From: Ophioceras dolichostomum
Lineage: Eukaryota; Ascomycota; Sordariomycetes; Magnaporthales; Ophioceraceae
Length of the DNA: 64,000 nt
Assembly: GCA_003049485.1 (NCBI GenBank)
Contig: PYST01000165.1
Coordinates: forward strand, 1 to 64,000
Direction of reading: 5' to 3'
The notes beneath the pieces were generated by a model that saw nothing but the letters and a program-made list of their open reading frames with translations, was not told where the DNA came from and did not search any database. The position numbers and the translations under genes are program-made. Position 1 is the stretch's first letter. Every line of letters begins with the position of its first letter. Of the stretch, positions 1 to 12,000 are shown piece by piece.

Positions 1-264
1 GCGCCGGGCTTTCTCCCGCCTCGGCCCGGCATTCCGGAAGGCCCGTGGGCGAGTGATCAGACGATTGACTGGTTGCTTAGTCAACGCGCGCGTTATTCTC
101 ATTGATCTCGAGTGTCACGGGCCTAGCCCGTTCCCAGCCATGTCTGCTGTGTCACGTGCCTGCCTCGGCCGCATGCCCTGTGCACGGGCCACACGCACAC
201 CTGTATTTACACCTCCCACGTTTTCCAATTCCGTAGCTTGCCTTTGCTAAGGCACAACACATGT
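1..264. other. Left edge, no gene supported
   Basis: This segment lies downstream of the broken RelA/SpoT-like fragment. I looked on the minus strand for a continuation of that protein and found none: the reading frame stops and no conserved synthetase motif follows. Nothing else is recognised. Confidence 0.5.
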
Positions 265-955
265 TCAATCTATACCATACGTTGTGCCCATGACATCGAG
301 ATCGTCGTGGAATGTGACCACGATTCTGAGCCCCGCGAGGTCGTGCATCTCCTCAAAGATCTGTTCTAGTGATTCGAATCCCTGGGTCTTCTCGAGGTCT
401 TTCTCGCGCCGTTGAAGCGTCTTCTCGACAGAAGATACTTTTTTGGCCCGGCCAATGACCTGGGCATCAATGTTCTCAGCGCGGAAGACATTCTGGAGCA
501 GCTTGGTCAAATCTGTCACCATATTGTCGTAGTCGTCGATGAGGTTGGGCCATATCTCGTCGACAAACACTTTCCTCAGCTGCTCGCTTCTCCGGTGAGG
601 ATCCAGGCCGGCATCTCGTTGGTGCCGGCCGAGGAGTCGGGCGCGTTTTGCAAGTAGCCGCTCACTGAAAAAAAGCGTAGCCCTCGCCGCTCAGCATGGA
701 TAGCGTTGTGCTGTTGGTTGACGGCACTGAAGAGTTCAAGCTCGCGATCAACACGCCGTTTGCCTCCACCTTATCGCGAATACGGCGTTTCTTTACTTTG
801 GCGGGCGAATTGTCGTCAAGAGGCAGCGCCTGGAGGCCGCTCCCTTCAGCAAACCCATCGTCCATACCACGCGCCGAGCGTTTCTTGTTGGAAGTCATTT
901 TGGAGACTTTTTGCTTAAAGGCAGGTCGGGGAACTGCTGGAGTTTGGGCCTCCAT
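265..955 (-). pseudogene. RelA/SpoT-like (p)ppGpp synthetase-type fragment, truncated
   Basis: The lower part (about 265-660) encodes a peptide typical of the start of a fungal RelA/SpoT domain: a helical lead-in with DEIWPNLIDDYDN, then RAKKVSSVEKTLQRR, and EMHDLAGLRIVV, which corresponds to the conserved DLAGVRI block. The upper part (662-955) gives a plausible N-terminus rich in Lys and Arg. The two parts are in different frames. They meet at a run of seven T (minus strand) followed by CAG, so the join is either an intron acceptor or a one-base homopolymer frameshift. The frame ends soon after the DLAGLRI block, before the catalytic core, so most of the domain is absent. RelA/SpoT proteins make or degrade (p)ppGpp, but this fragment could not do so as read. 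It is probably a decayed gene or a 5' remnant. Confidence 0.5.
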
Positions 956-1895
956 GACGATTGATTCACATATGCTAAGAAGAATTGTGCTGAGGCTTGG
1001 CAGGGCAAATCTCGTTAATATCGACGGGATGCAGCTCAGACCGGTATTAGAGCCCGCCGCGGACTACGATTTCCCGGTTGGAGCTTGTGTAGAAAACAGC
1101 GTGTACGGCGGGTTTTCAACAACCAACGACAACAATGGAAAGGCTCAAGGCGCTCAGAGTAGGCGACTTCAGCCGCTCAGCCAAGAAGCGGGGTCATCCC
1201 ACCTTGCTTTTCCTACCGTTCATTGCCCACCACTCGCCAGTTCCTGGCCTAGCACCAGCCTTGCCATTTACGAGACCAAAAATGCGACTTGTTACGGCGC
1301 GGTATCAATTGGGCGCACCGACCGAAAGGTGCGTGGCCAATTGATAGAGCTCCCAGAGAGATCAAGTCGGTAGACTTGATATTCTCGTCCTTTTGGCTTA
1401 AGCGGGTGGGAGCTCCTTGTGCTAAGTCGTGACAGTTTGTTTCTATTTAACTTATGTTGCAAGGTTGAGGGTAACTCATCCTGACCAACCCTTTATGTTG
1501 ATTGCATTGACTGATGATCACCAATCATCAGAGTTGTTGACCGCAAAGCCTCGAGTGACCACGAGGCTCTGGCCAAGTCACAACGTCAACGACTACGTCA
1601 ATGATTGCCTCGGTCAACGTCATCGACCTTCTACTTCTCCTTGTACTTAAGGAGAGGGAATCTCCCTCTGCCTTTTCCATAGAACCTAGCTTAGAACATG
1701 ATATGAAGAATTGAACCTGCTTTGGCAACTCTTCATAGCGCACGCGTGCAAACGCTTTCTACCTGAGCCTTCCAACAAAAGCCGTTGAAAGGACGCAGGC
1801 GAGCGAAATGCACTAACCGTGGGCACCTCCGACACGGGCTCTTCGCCTCTGTTACCGCCGTCCAACCTCCAGACATTCGCCCTGTCCGGGTCGCC
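956..1895. other. Intergenic, with a nested inverted repeat
   Basis: No coding sequence is supported here. Part of it (about 1380-1700) is more AT-rich than its surroundings and repeats GTCAAC/GTTGAC-like words. A nested inverted repeat lies at 1347-1415: outer arms gagctccca / tgggagctc and inner arms atcaagtc / gacttgat with a 4-base loop. Confidence 0.5.
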
Positions 1896-2655
1896 TTACC
1901 TCTTTTTCTTGAGAACGGTGGCGTCGGCCTCTAAAACCATGCACTTCCAAAGCATATTGACAGTATAGGCCGTTTTGACTGACCACTCCATGACATATTC
2001 TTCCTCGTCAAGGGTCAGGCAAGGACATTCGGAGTATTGGACGTAGTCCAAGAGAAATGCCCGACAACAGTTCGTCGCATTGTTGTAGCTATCCGGATTC
2101 CAGCGGAGGCACAGATCAGACCAGATACCGTCTGGTTCGATAGCCACAGAGTCGAAATAACTGGAAAGAAGTGGAAACAAGAGAAAAGGCAAAAGATGGG
2201 AGAACAAGCGCCCCTTCTCCAAGCCCTCATCGCAACCGCTTTTGCCTGCCTCTACTTTTCGGTGGTGCGGCAGCCAACGTCCGTCAGGGGTTCCTGAGTA
2301 AACCTCTTCAAGTTTTTGAAGGCATCCTTGCGCCTGGCCTCTTGCTGCTGCTTACGCCAGGCCTCGATGGGGCGGCTGGTGGCGACGAAAAGAGGCGGCA
2401 TCGAGCTCTCCAGCGCGGCGCTCATCAGGGGCAAGGCTCGGGCGAAAGCGGTGGGAACGGCGACGACGAGCAGGAATGAGTGCCAAACTCACCTGCTGCA
2501 AGCGGCGAGGCGAGCGCTCTGCCTTTAATACCATGCGCCATCCCACCAAGCAGGCCGAAAGGTGTGCAAGGGGGCGACGCGGCAGGAGGGGGCCAGCTTC
2601 CCTCCTCATCACCGTTTTCCAAGTAGAAAAGCGCAGAGGGCGAAACCAACGGCAT
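1896..2655 (-). CDS. Small hypothetical protein, three exons
   Basis: I do not recognise the family. The model joins 2655-2493, 2436-2256 and 2160-1896. The first intron has a GTGAGT donor and is 56 bp. The second ends in a long pyrimidine tract with TTTCCAG and is 95 bp. Both junctions keep phase and the total is 202 residues. The middle exon has an Ala/Leu/Met-rich stretch followed by a basic, Gln-rich helix (around EAWRKQQQEARRKDAF). The last exon is acidic and has several cysteines, including the NCC and CPC pairs, and it ends in KKKR. A later start at 2541 (MAHGIKGR) is possible. The clean splice phases argue for a real gene, but no function can be assigned. Confidence 0.42.
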
Positions 2656-5600
2656 CGATGTGTGATATAGAAATGGAGGTTGACAACGGCAGGCGCTGGG
2701 GTTCGGCGCGGGAGCGAAGTCGGCGGGTGGGGCGAGGCGGGGACCGGTGGTTGGGCAGGATTGGGCAGGGGTGTTCTCCCAAAACTAATCCGGCCCCTCG
2801 CTGGTTTAACTAGGGGAGAGCGGACCGGATCCCGTGTATCAGTGGGTATGGTCGTATGTGACAGAGTAAGGCCGGGGAAGTCCTATGATACCTTTGTCCA
2901 TGGAGAGGAGGGTGAGGAAGAGGAAGCAAGGAGCAGAATTTCAGCAGGGATTTCAGGGGCATGTCGGAGGCAGAGATCCAGTCCTTGTCGCGACGGTGGT
3001 GGTGATAATGCCAAGCTGCACTTTTCTTTCTCGAGGTTTCTACATATCAAAATGATCTGGACGTCAAGCGCCACTTTGAGGATGTGGAAAGCGCCCCTGC
3101 CTTGGTTTTCATCAGACGTACATACAGGGCACACATGAGGCTGCAAGCACGAGGCTGAGACGCATAACCGGTTCTATTCTGTCTTAAACTATCCAATCAG
3201 TACCTAAGTTAGTACTGAAATTCCCAAACCCCCATCTGCTACAGTCATTTTGCAGTTGGTAGGAAGCATCTGCTGTTAGTACGATACGAGGCTGGCACTA
3301 CACTGCCCTCACACAAATCTCAATACATCCCGCACATCGTCTCCCCCCATTTCCCCTCTTTCTGTTTCTCTCCCTCTCGCTCGCACACACACGCATACAC
3401 ACACAAGCACGCGCACACTCACATATACAAATATGGCGGGCGCTGGCACGTCACCCTTGGAGGCAAAGAGTTATTATGATCTCTGCTAGCCAGTCAAATT
3501 GTCCAGGAGGGTTGGATAGGTGGTAAGGCCGTGAGTCTCAGCACCACCGCCTGGGACGGATACGATGTCTACTACGGGAAAGAGTGGTTGCCCCAGGAGC
3601 GATAGGCCTCACCTTACTGTGGCACCCCAAAGGCCTTCGAGGAGACAATAGAGCAGCTACGCCAAGTCCCTAGGCAGAATACGGCTTGCTATTGCGTACA
3701 TCCGCCGTTGGCTGGCCGAGCAGTGGGAGAAGTACAGACCTGATGAGTTAGATGATGTCTGATGGTGTGGAGCGGCTGGACGCTCAGACACTCAGACCAA
3801 CAGTCAGATGGATAGTCAGATGTAGAGAGAGATGGGTAGGCACAGCTCATAGTAAGGAGGTAGTTAGGATAGCGAAGAATATTGGCAGGCGTGCGGACTT
3901 GAGAGCTGTCGCTACGCTTGATAAGGCGTGGGTGACACAGCACAAAGTTATCCAAGAGTAATACTGCAGAGAGTTGACTCAATCAGAATGAGAAGGCCGA
4001 CCAAACAAAGGGATAGACGCTAGAGCAATTCGACATCTCCCCTAGCCTTCGTCTCTTGACTTGTACGCCCCTGCTCGATTTCGTACTTGTCGTGTGGTCT
4101 GCTGCCGTGACATGACCGATGACAACTCCTAGCTGAAGATGACAGGCCCTCTCAGCTTCGGGAAGCCCACGCTGACAGCAACGGTCACTTCCTCTCAAAC
4201 CTGGCCCCCACGGTAGCAGCTGCCTTGAACCAACAGTCGAAGAAGTGACCAAGTAGATGAGCTCCAACAGACGCTAGGACCCGAGCCTCCCCTGGAGAAG
4301 GGACGACAGCGGCAGTGGCAGCGGAACTTGGCTCGATGCGGTCTATCTCCTTCACGAGCCGCCGCCGGACCCCAGGAGACAAGCGCCACGTAATTACTGG
4401 ATTTTGTAGCCTGGGCGGGAGAGCCAGTGGCATCAGAGATGTCCGGGGCAATGAAGGTGCAAGCAAGTCGGCTGGACGCAGGGCGCACGCAGGGAGTAGA
4501 TTCTGTGTATCATAGAGAAATACAATCGGCAAAGCATGGAAGTGATTCTCAATGCACGGCCTATCTTTGTAGCCACGAGAGTGGTAGTGTTTGCTGCTGG
4601 GACAGCAATGATGGTCCTGGCTCGGGACCTCAGGGGCTCAGGGGCTGCTCGACCGGTCAAACACATCATTTCCACAAATAACTCACCAATTCATGGCAAA
4701 ATACTAGGTGGGTGAGCTAATGCAATGAAGTTACGCAAAAAGCACATGTCCGTCATTTTTGATCGCAATCCAACAGTCGAGCGTACGGGGTGGAGGCTCA
4801 ACTGGGAACCGTACCTGGGAAGCCTCACGTGCGACCGAACAAGGCAGCGCAAAAGGTCTGTCACTCGGCGCCACAACCAGGATACCCAGTCGTCGTGTAT
4901 CCCATCTGCCACTATTCACGGGGAGAAGACAGCTTCTACCTCCGAGAGGCATCCAATTCGGTCTTTCAGGATCCGGGTCAACACCAGCCTAGCCAAAAAG
5001 ACATCCAGGAGACACCGAGCCCCTCAAGCAGTACGGCTAGGCTGCACGTACGTATTAGACCTCTAACTAGGTACATACATACGACTCTGCATAACTTCCT
5101 GGTACTAACCAAATGTACCGACTCAAAGCCGGTCAATGGGACGGACAGTGGTCGACCGGGCTACTCCGCTCCGCCGAGTAGAGTACGCCCGGACGGTCGT
5201 TTCCGAATCCGGAAACGATTTCGCGCTTTGGGCCCGTCCTTGGCGGACAACGAAGCCCGCCCGCTCGCTCCCGTCCGTACATGTGAGAACCATGGATGAC
5301 TATCGGGTTTCCGCTCATCTCTCCCCCCTCCTCTCACCCGTCTGTCTCCTAGGTCGAGCGGAGGCGGGGGCGAATGCCCCTCCTCTTCTTCTCCTCTCCT
5401 CCTCTCCTCTTTTGTTTCGTTGTGGAACCGTCACGCGGTGGTTGGGGTACTCCTTTCCTTTTCTTTTTTTTACCCCCTTCCTTGTCTCTGCTGTCTGTCG
5501 GACTTGCTCAATTCGCAACCTCATAAGATCGGAACAACTTTGCGCCTTTGGCTAAGATAGGTAGGTACTTAGTGACATCGAATATCGGATTTCGTCTGCA

Positions 5601-6783
5601 AAAGGTTCTAAAATAAGCAAGGGCAAAAGACAACGACACCAGACAAGCCGCTGCGGAAAGGGTCATGCGTCCGCATCCAAGTCGACTGGCTACTAGGTAG
5701 GTTGGTAGTTCAGATAGGAAAAACGAGCGTATTAAACAGAAAAAAGCCCGAAGAGGAGAGTCCCAAGAAAACAAGAACCTATGCTAAGTGTCCCAGAGAT
5801 AGCCAATATCCATCGCCCACGTTTCATACCAGTTTACCCGTTCGTAATGATCATCAAGCTCTAGTCAGCCCGTATGTGTGCCCTGTGTGCGTGCGTGTAG
5901 TCCAGATCCATCTCTCGCTTCTCTTCTCGCCTTTCTTTTTGCTATTTTCAGTCTCAGGTGTTCCTTTTCGCTCGCAGGGCCGTCGTCAGTCGCCCCGAGA
6001 ACCCAGCCAGCCCCAATGACCATCGTCGTCATTCCCTTGTTGTGTTCTGTTTGTGCGAGCCTATCCCAATGGTCCATCCATACTCCTTCCCAATTTTCAT
6101 CATTTTCAGAGTTTTCCAGGAGGGAAAAAAGGAGAAGGGAAAAACAGAAGCAAAGCAAATTATCGAAAAGAAAAATAAGCAAAGCCAAACAGAAAAATAA
6201 CAACTAGAGATCAAAACAAAAGCGCTATTCCAATCTTTTCCGGTTTATTCTCTCTCTCTCCCCAGCGTCTCGTCGTCCCCTTGTCTCATCTCATCGTCAG
6301 ACATTGCGAGTAGATAGCGCGCCGTGATGTTTCGCTAAGGGCATAGGAAGTCTGCTCGCTTCCTCGATCCTAGTGTCCCACAGTCGCAATGAGAATCAAA
6401 AAAGAAACGCAAAAATGAAAACCCATCAAAATCGGAAAGGACAGTAAACAAAAGTAGGAGAGTGAAAATGCCGAGCGAATGCAGTGAAAAAATTCGTGTC
6501 TGTCCTGTAAGTCGGTCTTTGCAGATTCTGATCTTGCGTGAAGTGTGTTGTTGGTTGCGTACGAGCTGGCGGCGAACTCTTGCCCGGGGGAAGCAGGGGT
6601 CTTCTTTTCGGCCAGAAAAAAAGGAATTGAAAGAGAAAGGCGTCGTAAGTAGTGTAAGGTGAAAGAGCGCAAGGGTATAGATGAGAAGAAGGAAATGAAG
6701 AAGCGAGACCAAAAACGCCTCACTTCGAAAGAAGCGTCGACGAGACCACGGTCAAGTCATCATCATCCAATCACTCACTCACA
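2656..6783. other. Long intergenic region
   Basis: No gene is supported across about 4.1 kb. Much of it is low-complexity, with alternating CA/TG tracts near 3380-3420 and pyrimidine-rich tracts near 5320-5480 and 6230-6300. The only frame that looks faintly protein-like is a 115-codon minus-strand stretch at 4185-4532. It contains VRRRLVKEIDRIEP and an Ala-rich amphipathic end, but has no family match I can name. Copies of TAGGTAGGTAC occur near 5560 and 5695. The part nearest 6784 is probably the 3' UTR of the velvet gene. Confidence 0.45.
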
Positions 6784-9087
6784 TCACATCTTCCGCTGCT
6801 TCTTCCTCCTCCCTCCCCTCCCGCCACCGCCTCCTCTACCACCACCACCTCCCCCTCCCCCTTCATCATCCTCATCCTCATCATCACTCTCATCCCTATC
6901 CCTCCCCGTCCCCTCACCCCCTGCTCCACCACCACTCCCGCTACCTCCCCTACCCTTCTCGTTCCCCTTCTTAATACTAATCAAGCACCCCTGCTCCTTC
7001 AACCGCTTCGTCAGCGCCGTAGAAGCCTGCATGCCCGGGAAGTCCTTGGCGTTGTACACCGTGAACACCTCGCTCATGGCCGTCGCCACGATCGGGCTCT
7101 TGAACCCGGGCCGCATGTGGTTCGGGTTGATGACGACTAACGAAAACCTCAGCCGGAAGCTGCCCGGCGTTCGGCAGGACAGGTCCGGGAAGCAGAAGAA
7201 GCACCCCTCTTCGCCGTTCTCGTCCAGCCCCACGAACGGGCTCGCGACCAGCGTGCCCATCAGCCGCCTCTGCTGCCGGTAGTCCTCCGGCATGGCGCTG
7301 TTGTCCTTCTCGCCCGTCTCGTCCCAGATGGAGCAGTGCACGACGCTGAACGGGTGGCGGATGCGGCGGGTGACCTCGTCGGAAGTAGAGCTGGTGGGGT
7401 TATTACCACCACCACCAGGGTTGTTGTTGGTTTCTGTTGTAGAGGAAGGAAAAGAGTTATCGGCGACGATGTTGTCCGAGTCGATCACCAGCTGCACGAT
7501 CGGAGGCGGGTCGATGACGCGTCGGTCGCGCTCGCCGAAGCCGCACGACCTGGCCGCGATGGGCTGCTGGCGGACGCGGATGCGGAACTCGGTGGGTAAG
7601 AAGGTGTTGGAAGGAGGCGCGGGCGCTGAGGTTGTTGAAGAGGACGGCGCAGGGGAGTGGGGCAACACGGTGGACGACGACGGCATGGGTGCCTTGGAGG
7701 ACGAGCGGGGCGTGGTGGTCGTGAGCGTTCCGACGGTCGTGTTTGTGTCGGACGCCGAGACCGCCGAGCGGGGTTCCGCGACGCTGGCGGAGGCTGAGGC
7801 GGCGCCGTCGGCGCTGCTGCTGAGGAGGGAGTTGATGCTCATCTGGCGCGTGTCCGGGCGGGGCGACATGCTGCTGCTCTGGTGCTGGCGTTGGTAGGGC
7901 ATGGGTGGCTGTTGTTGTTGATGATGAGGAGGTGGTGGTAGAGGCGGTTGAGCACCATTGCTGTAGGAGCTCATGGGTGGGCTGGTGGGGTAAGGCTGCT
8001 GGTGGTGGTGAGGAGGAAGTTGTTGTTGATGCTGCTGTGGGAGACGATGTAGTATTGTGGTAGGTGGCGATGAGGTAGAGGTCGACAGCGGGGGGAGTTG
8101 CGGAAGTCCTCCTTGGGTGGTGGTCGGCGAATGCAACTGCGAGAACGATCCAGCAACAGACGCTGATGCGGACCCGGGAGCAGAACCACCTCCAGGAGAT
8201 GCGACCAGTGGCGGCGGCGGGGGAGGGGCGGCGGGGTGCGTTATCCTGCTGCCATTAGCAGAATATGATTGTGTGATAGGCTGCTTCCCCATCGGACCGC
8301 TTGCAGCAGATGAGTGGCGCTCTTCGTGATGTGGCGCTGCGCGGACGGGTTGCTGCATGTGATAAGGAGGGAGCTTGGACACCCCTGCTGGTGGTGGTGC
8401 GTGGCTCATTGCGGGATAGGCGAGGTGGTTGCTGCCGTGATGGAGGGCATGGCCGCTGGAAGGGGCATGCCCAGCATATCCAGCCGCACCCCTGAAGCCA
8501 TCCGGAAGCTCATCCGATCGATCGCTGGTTGTGGAGGACTGCGTGGGCGAGAGGCGCACATCCGTATGTCGGGGGTTTGCTGATGTCCTCGGCGCCAAGG
8601 TGTGATGATGTGGCTGCTCGCCGATAGCCATCGGCATCGGCAGCAAAGGTGGCGTCTGGGTGACCGGCGAGGGCGTCGCGTAGTCTCCAGTGAGGAACGG
8701 GGGCCGGCTGCTGGTGCTGCTGGCGCCGCTGTATTGTGCTTCGCGACCAGGAGAGGGCGGTCGATTTTGTTGGTGGTAGAACTGATGTTGTTGCTGGCTG
8801 TGAGGACCGACAGGACCTAATGGAGACCCAGCAGCCGGCGCCGGGGGAGGAGACGCAAATAAGCTAGACGGGCCGGGAAGCCGGCCTCCTCCTCCTCCGC
8901 CTAGTTGCTGGTGCTGTTGGTGTTGCTGCTGCTGGTCCTGTGGGGTTGCCGAGTAATAGCTGCCCATGCCCGTATGCTGTCGTGGCATGAATGGGTCGTG
9001 GGTTCCCCATCCGCTTCCTGGTCTCGCCATCGAATCCAACATTGGCGAGAAGTGCGTGCTGTGTGGCTTTTCAACAGCTGCAGACAT
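6784..9087 (-). CDS. velC: Velvet-family regulator, VelC-like
   Basis: Velvet proteins are fungal nuclear regulators that couple development with secondary metabolism. They bind DNA through an NF-kB-like fold. The velvet domain spans about residues 499-708 and shows FRIRVRQQP, CGFGERDRRVIDPPPIVQL, HPFSVVHCSIWDE, GEEGCFFCFPDLSCRTPG, FRLRFSLVVI and the end SIKKG. The VRQQP...CGFGERDRR...PPIVQL combination fits VelC better than VeA, VelB or VosA. The N-terminal two thirds is low-complexity Gln/Pro/His/Ser sequence. A Ser/Thr/Gly/Asn-rich insertion sits inside the domain (near 7380-7460). The tail is acidic, then Gly-rich, and ends in basic RRKKQRK, a likely nuclear signal. I chose the Met at 9087 (767 residues). 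The frame is open to a Met at 9261, but that would add a hydrophobic segment unexpected in this family. No intron is needed. Confidence 0.88.
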   Translation of the reverse strand: MSAAVEKPHSTHFSPMLDSMARPGSGWGTHDPFMPRQHTGMGSYYSATPQDQQQQHQQHQQLGGGGGGRLPGPSSLFASPPPAPAAGSPLGPVGPHSQQQHQFYHQQNRPPSPGREAQYSGASSTSSRPPFLTGDYATPSPVTQTPPLLPMPMAIGEQPHHHTLAPRTSANPRHTDVRLSPTQSSTTSDRSDELPDGFRGAAGYAGHAPSSGHALHHGSNHLAYPAMSHAPPPAGVSKLPPYHMQQPVRAAPHHEERHSSAASGPMGKQPITQSYSANGSRITHPAAPPPPPPLVASPGGGSAPGSASASVAGSFSQLHSPTTTQGGLPQLPPLSTSTSSPPTTILHRLPQQHQQQLPPHHHQQPYPTSPPMSSYSNGAQPPLPPPPHHQQQQPPMPYQRQHQSSSMSPRPDTRQMSINSLLSSSADGAASASASVAEPRSAVSASDTNTTVGTLTTTTPRSSSKAPMPSSSTVLPHSPAPSSSTTSAPAPPSNTFLPTEFRIRVRQQPIAARSCGFGERDRRVIDPPPIVQLVIDSDNIVADNSFPSSTTETNNNPGGGGNNPTSSTSDEVTRRIRHPFSVVHCSIWDETGEKDNSAMPEDYRQQRRLMGTLVASPFVGLDENGEEGCFFCFPDLSCRTPGSFRLRFSLVVINPNHMRPGFKSPIVATAMSEVFTVYNAKDFPGMQASTALTKRLKEQGCLISIKKGNEKGRGGSGSGGGAGGEGTGRDRDESDDEDEDDEGGGGGGGGRGGGGGRGGRRKKQRKM

Positions 9088-12000
9088 GGGGAGAAGCGGT
9101 GGGTGGGGGCGACCGCGAGGGCGAGGCGCCTTAGAAAAAAAGTGGTGGATAAGAATAATGAGGAGAACGACGAAAAGGAGACCAGCACAATAAACTGGGT
9201 CGAGGGAGTACGCAGAAAGCAGAACTGGGGCACGATCCCCTACACTCATAGAGTGCGTCACAATGGAAAGAGGGCTTCGGTAGCCGGTTCCCTGGTGTCA
9301 CACCGCACCGATTAGCAACATTGTCTTCGGCGGTTTGTACGGTTTGTCTGGTTGGTCTGGGCTGTCTCGGCTCGGCAAAGCGCCTTGGAGGAAAGCAAAC
9401 AAGCGTTATGTTTGCTCTGGCTCTCCTTGCTTCCCGATCCCGACCCCCTCCCTTACTTTACTCGTGTACACACATCAGACAAGCTTAGGTATCTTTGGTG
9501 GTAGCATGGAGGCACTGACGCACGCCAAATACACACAAGATACACCAAGGAAGTGGGGCGAAGAACACGGCTTTTGCAGAGGAGGGGGGGTCAAGGGAGG
9601 ACAGGGAGAGACAAACATAACAAAGGAGAGTTCCACAAACTCACCCAGGAGAATGGCGAAGCACGGGCGGCGGCCGTGGTGCTCGCAAAGAGGAGCTGAG
9701 AAAAGGCAGCAAGGAGGAGCTGAGTGGTCCCCGCCAGGTCGACTGTGTTTTTCTGTGCACCCGCGTGGGTGCAGTGTGTGCTGCGTGTAGGAGCTTGTGT
9801 GTTTGTGTTTGTGTGTGTGTGCTGGGATGCCGTGGTCCGGGTTGTGGGAGGCAAAAGGGAACGCAAACAGAAACTGGGTATCCGGGACTCTTTCTCGCGG
9901 CAGCCTACATGAGGCAAATATGAAAAATTGTGGCACACGAACAGGGAGGAAGGTCCGCGTTGGAAAATAAGGAATGATGGGATTATCGTCGCTCGTTTGA
10001 CTGGGCTGGAAGAAGAGGTATGGCAGTGGCTTCGTGACACACGGAGGCAGAGAGGTTCCCCTCCAAAAAGGACGCCGCCGAGGAAGCACAGAGCGGAGTG
10101 TTGTGCCGGCCGATAATTAGTTAGTCCTGCCGGGAGCCGCACTGAGAGACAAGCCAGGCATTCGTAAGAGAAGAGGCGTCTAGTCCAGTCCGGTAGAGAT
10201 CGATCGGGCGTCGTTGAGTGAGTCTCCCTTCCACCCTCGGACGAATTCTTCAGTTGCTATGCCTGGAGGCTGTCACTGTATGTATGAAAGGTGACCGGTC
10301 TGCGTGTGGATGTCAGGAGGCCGTCTGGGGTGAGCGTTTCGTTGCTTTGGACTATCAGAGTAGGAGATCGTTCTTCGTCGTTGTGGTGGCCTCCGAGTGT
10401 CTTCGTCTGAGCGTTGAGAGAAGCGAGCCCTGTTGAGCGACTGTGAGATGTCGTCGGTGAGAGCAGACAGTCCAGCAATCGTAATATTCGAAGTTACGGT
10501 AGCCAGAGCATGTGCTAGGTGTCGGTAAGGCAAGGTAGATAGAAGTGAGCGGTTCCTGAAGGGGGGGCTAAGCCGGCATATAAGTAGATTGTGGGTAATA
10601 TAAAGGATCTCGCTCCGGGTGCTGATCAGGGTAGGAGACACTCGGGCTTTTTCACGCCAATATGGAAAAGCCTGGGCGGCGGGCCATTGTAAGAGATTGA
10701 AGGGGCAAGGCAATAAAGACAGCCGTCCAGTCTACAGCCCGGAAAGGCCCTGCCTGTTTCTTGCTTCTTGCTTCTGTTCCCTAGAAGTTGTGTGAACCGC
10801 GTTGTGTTGGTGTTGCGCTGCACTGCTCAGTTTCTGCTACTGCTCCAGTCGGCTGATGCTCCACGAAGCGGAGGCGGCCAAACCTGGCAGTAACAGTTAC
10901 GAGCAAGGCAGGCAGGCTGGCGGCAGGTCTCGTCGGGACACAGGATGAAGACAGGAGCCGGAGGGTCTTAAGTATGCAGAGTACGTATTATTCCGCCTGC
11001 ACGTAAGGGGTAGGAAAAGAAAGGGTGTGACGAAGGCCGAAGTAGTCTCCTCCCTTGTTCGATGGGTAGCGTGTGTGTCTTGTCTTGTATATATGTAGGT
11101 CGGTAATGTAGGCACGTGTGTGCGTGGAGTGGAAGTGCTGCAGTAGTCGGACTTGGTAGTGTGCTGTGATGCGCGGTTTATGCTGGTTGTATGTAGGTCT
11201 TGCGTGCTGGCCGGGCCTGGCTGAGATGAGAGCTCCGTCGTCTCAAGCAAGAAGGAAACGGGCTTCCACCGAACCAGAATCCAGAGAACGTGTGTCTCTG
11301 GTAGATCAAAAGAGGAATTGTGAGGGAGCGGAGGAATCCAGCAACCCATTACCCGGGCAGCAGCCTGAGGGAGGGAGGTTTTGGGAGGAGCGAGGAGTAA
11401 GTGTCAGGATATGGTGCGGCTGGTGGTGGCCGGTGCTGGCTAGCGCTGGTGGTTGCTGCTTCTGGTGGTGGTGCTGGGGGGCGCTAGCGTGAGAGAAAAA
11501 AAAGAAATAAAAGAAGAAAAAAAAGCGTGAATGCAAGCTTGGGGCAGTGGCGGGCTGATGCTGGTGGCGCCGGTCGGTGCCAGCACTTGGTGGCAGCAAC
11601 GCTTGGCGGGCGTGGTGCAAATCTCTCGCTGGGCGCGGGTATGCGCGAGGGCGTGGGTGGGTGGCTTGAAGCCCTCGCCGTACGGAGGAAGCACGGAGCC
11701 CATGTATTGGCTTGTACCCCAGCTCGACCAGCACAGTATCCAGCCTGTTGAGGCTGCTGGCTCTGGCAGGCCGGCAGGCTGGCTAGCTGGCGATGCGGGA
11801 AGTGATCGGCGTATTACTAGCCGGGGTGCGGATAGAGAAAGATAAAATGGAATAAAATACAATATTAAAAAAGAAGATTAGAACACTGACAGAAACAGTC
11901 CAGTCCAGTCCACACACCCCCTTTGAGCCGTTCTCGCCCACCCTACCACCCATCCATACCATGCTATCCATAACCTCATCCCTCGCATTCGTCCTTCCCT

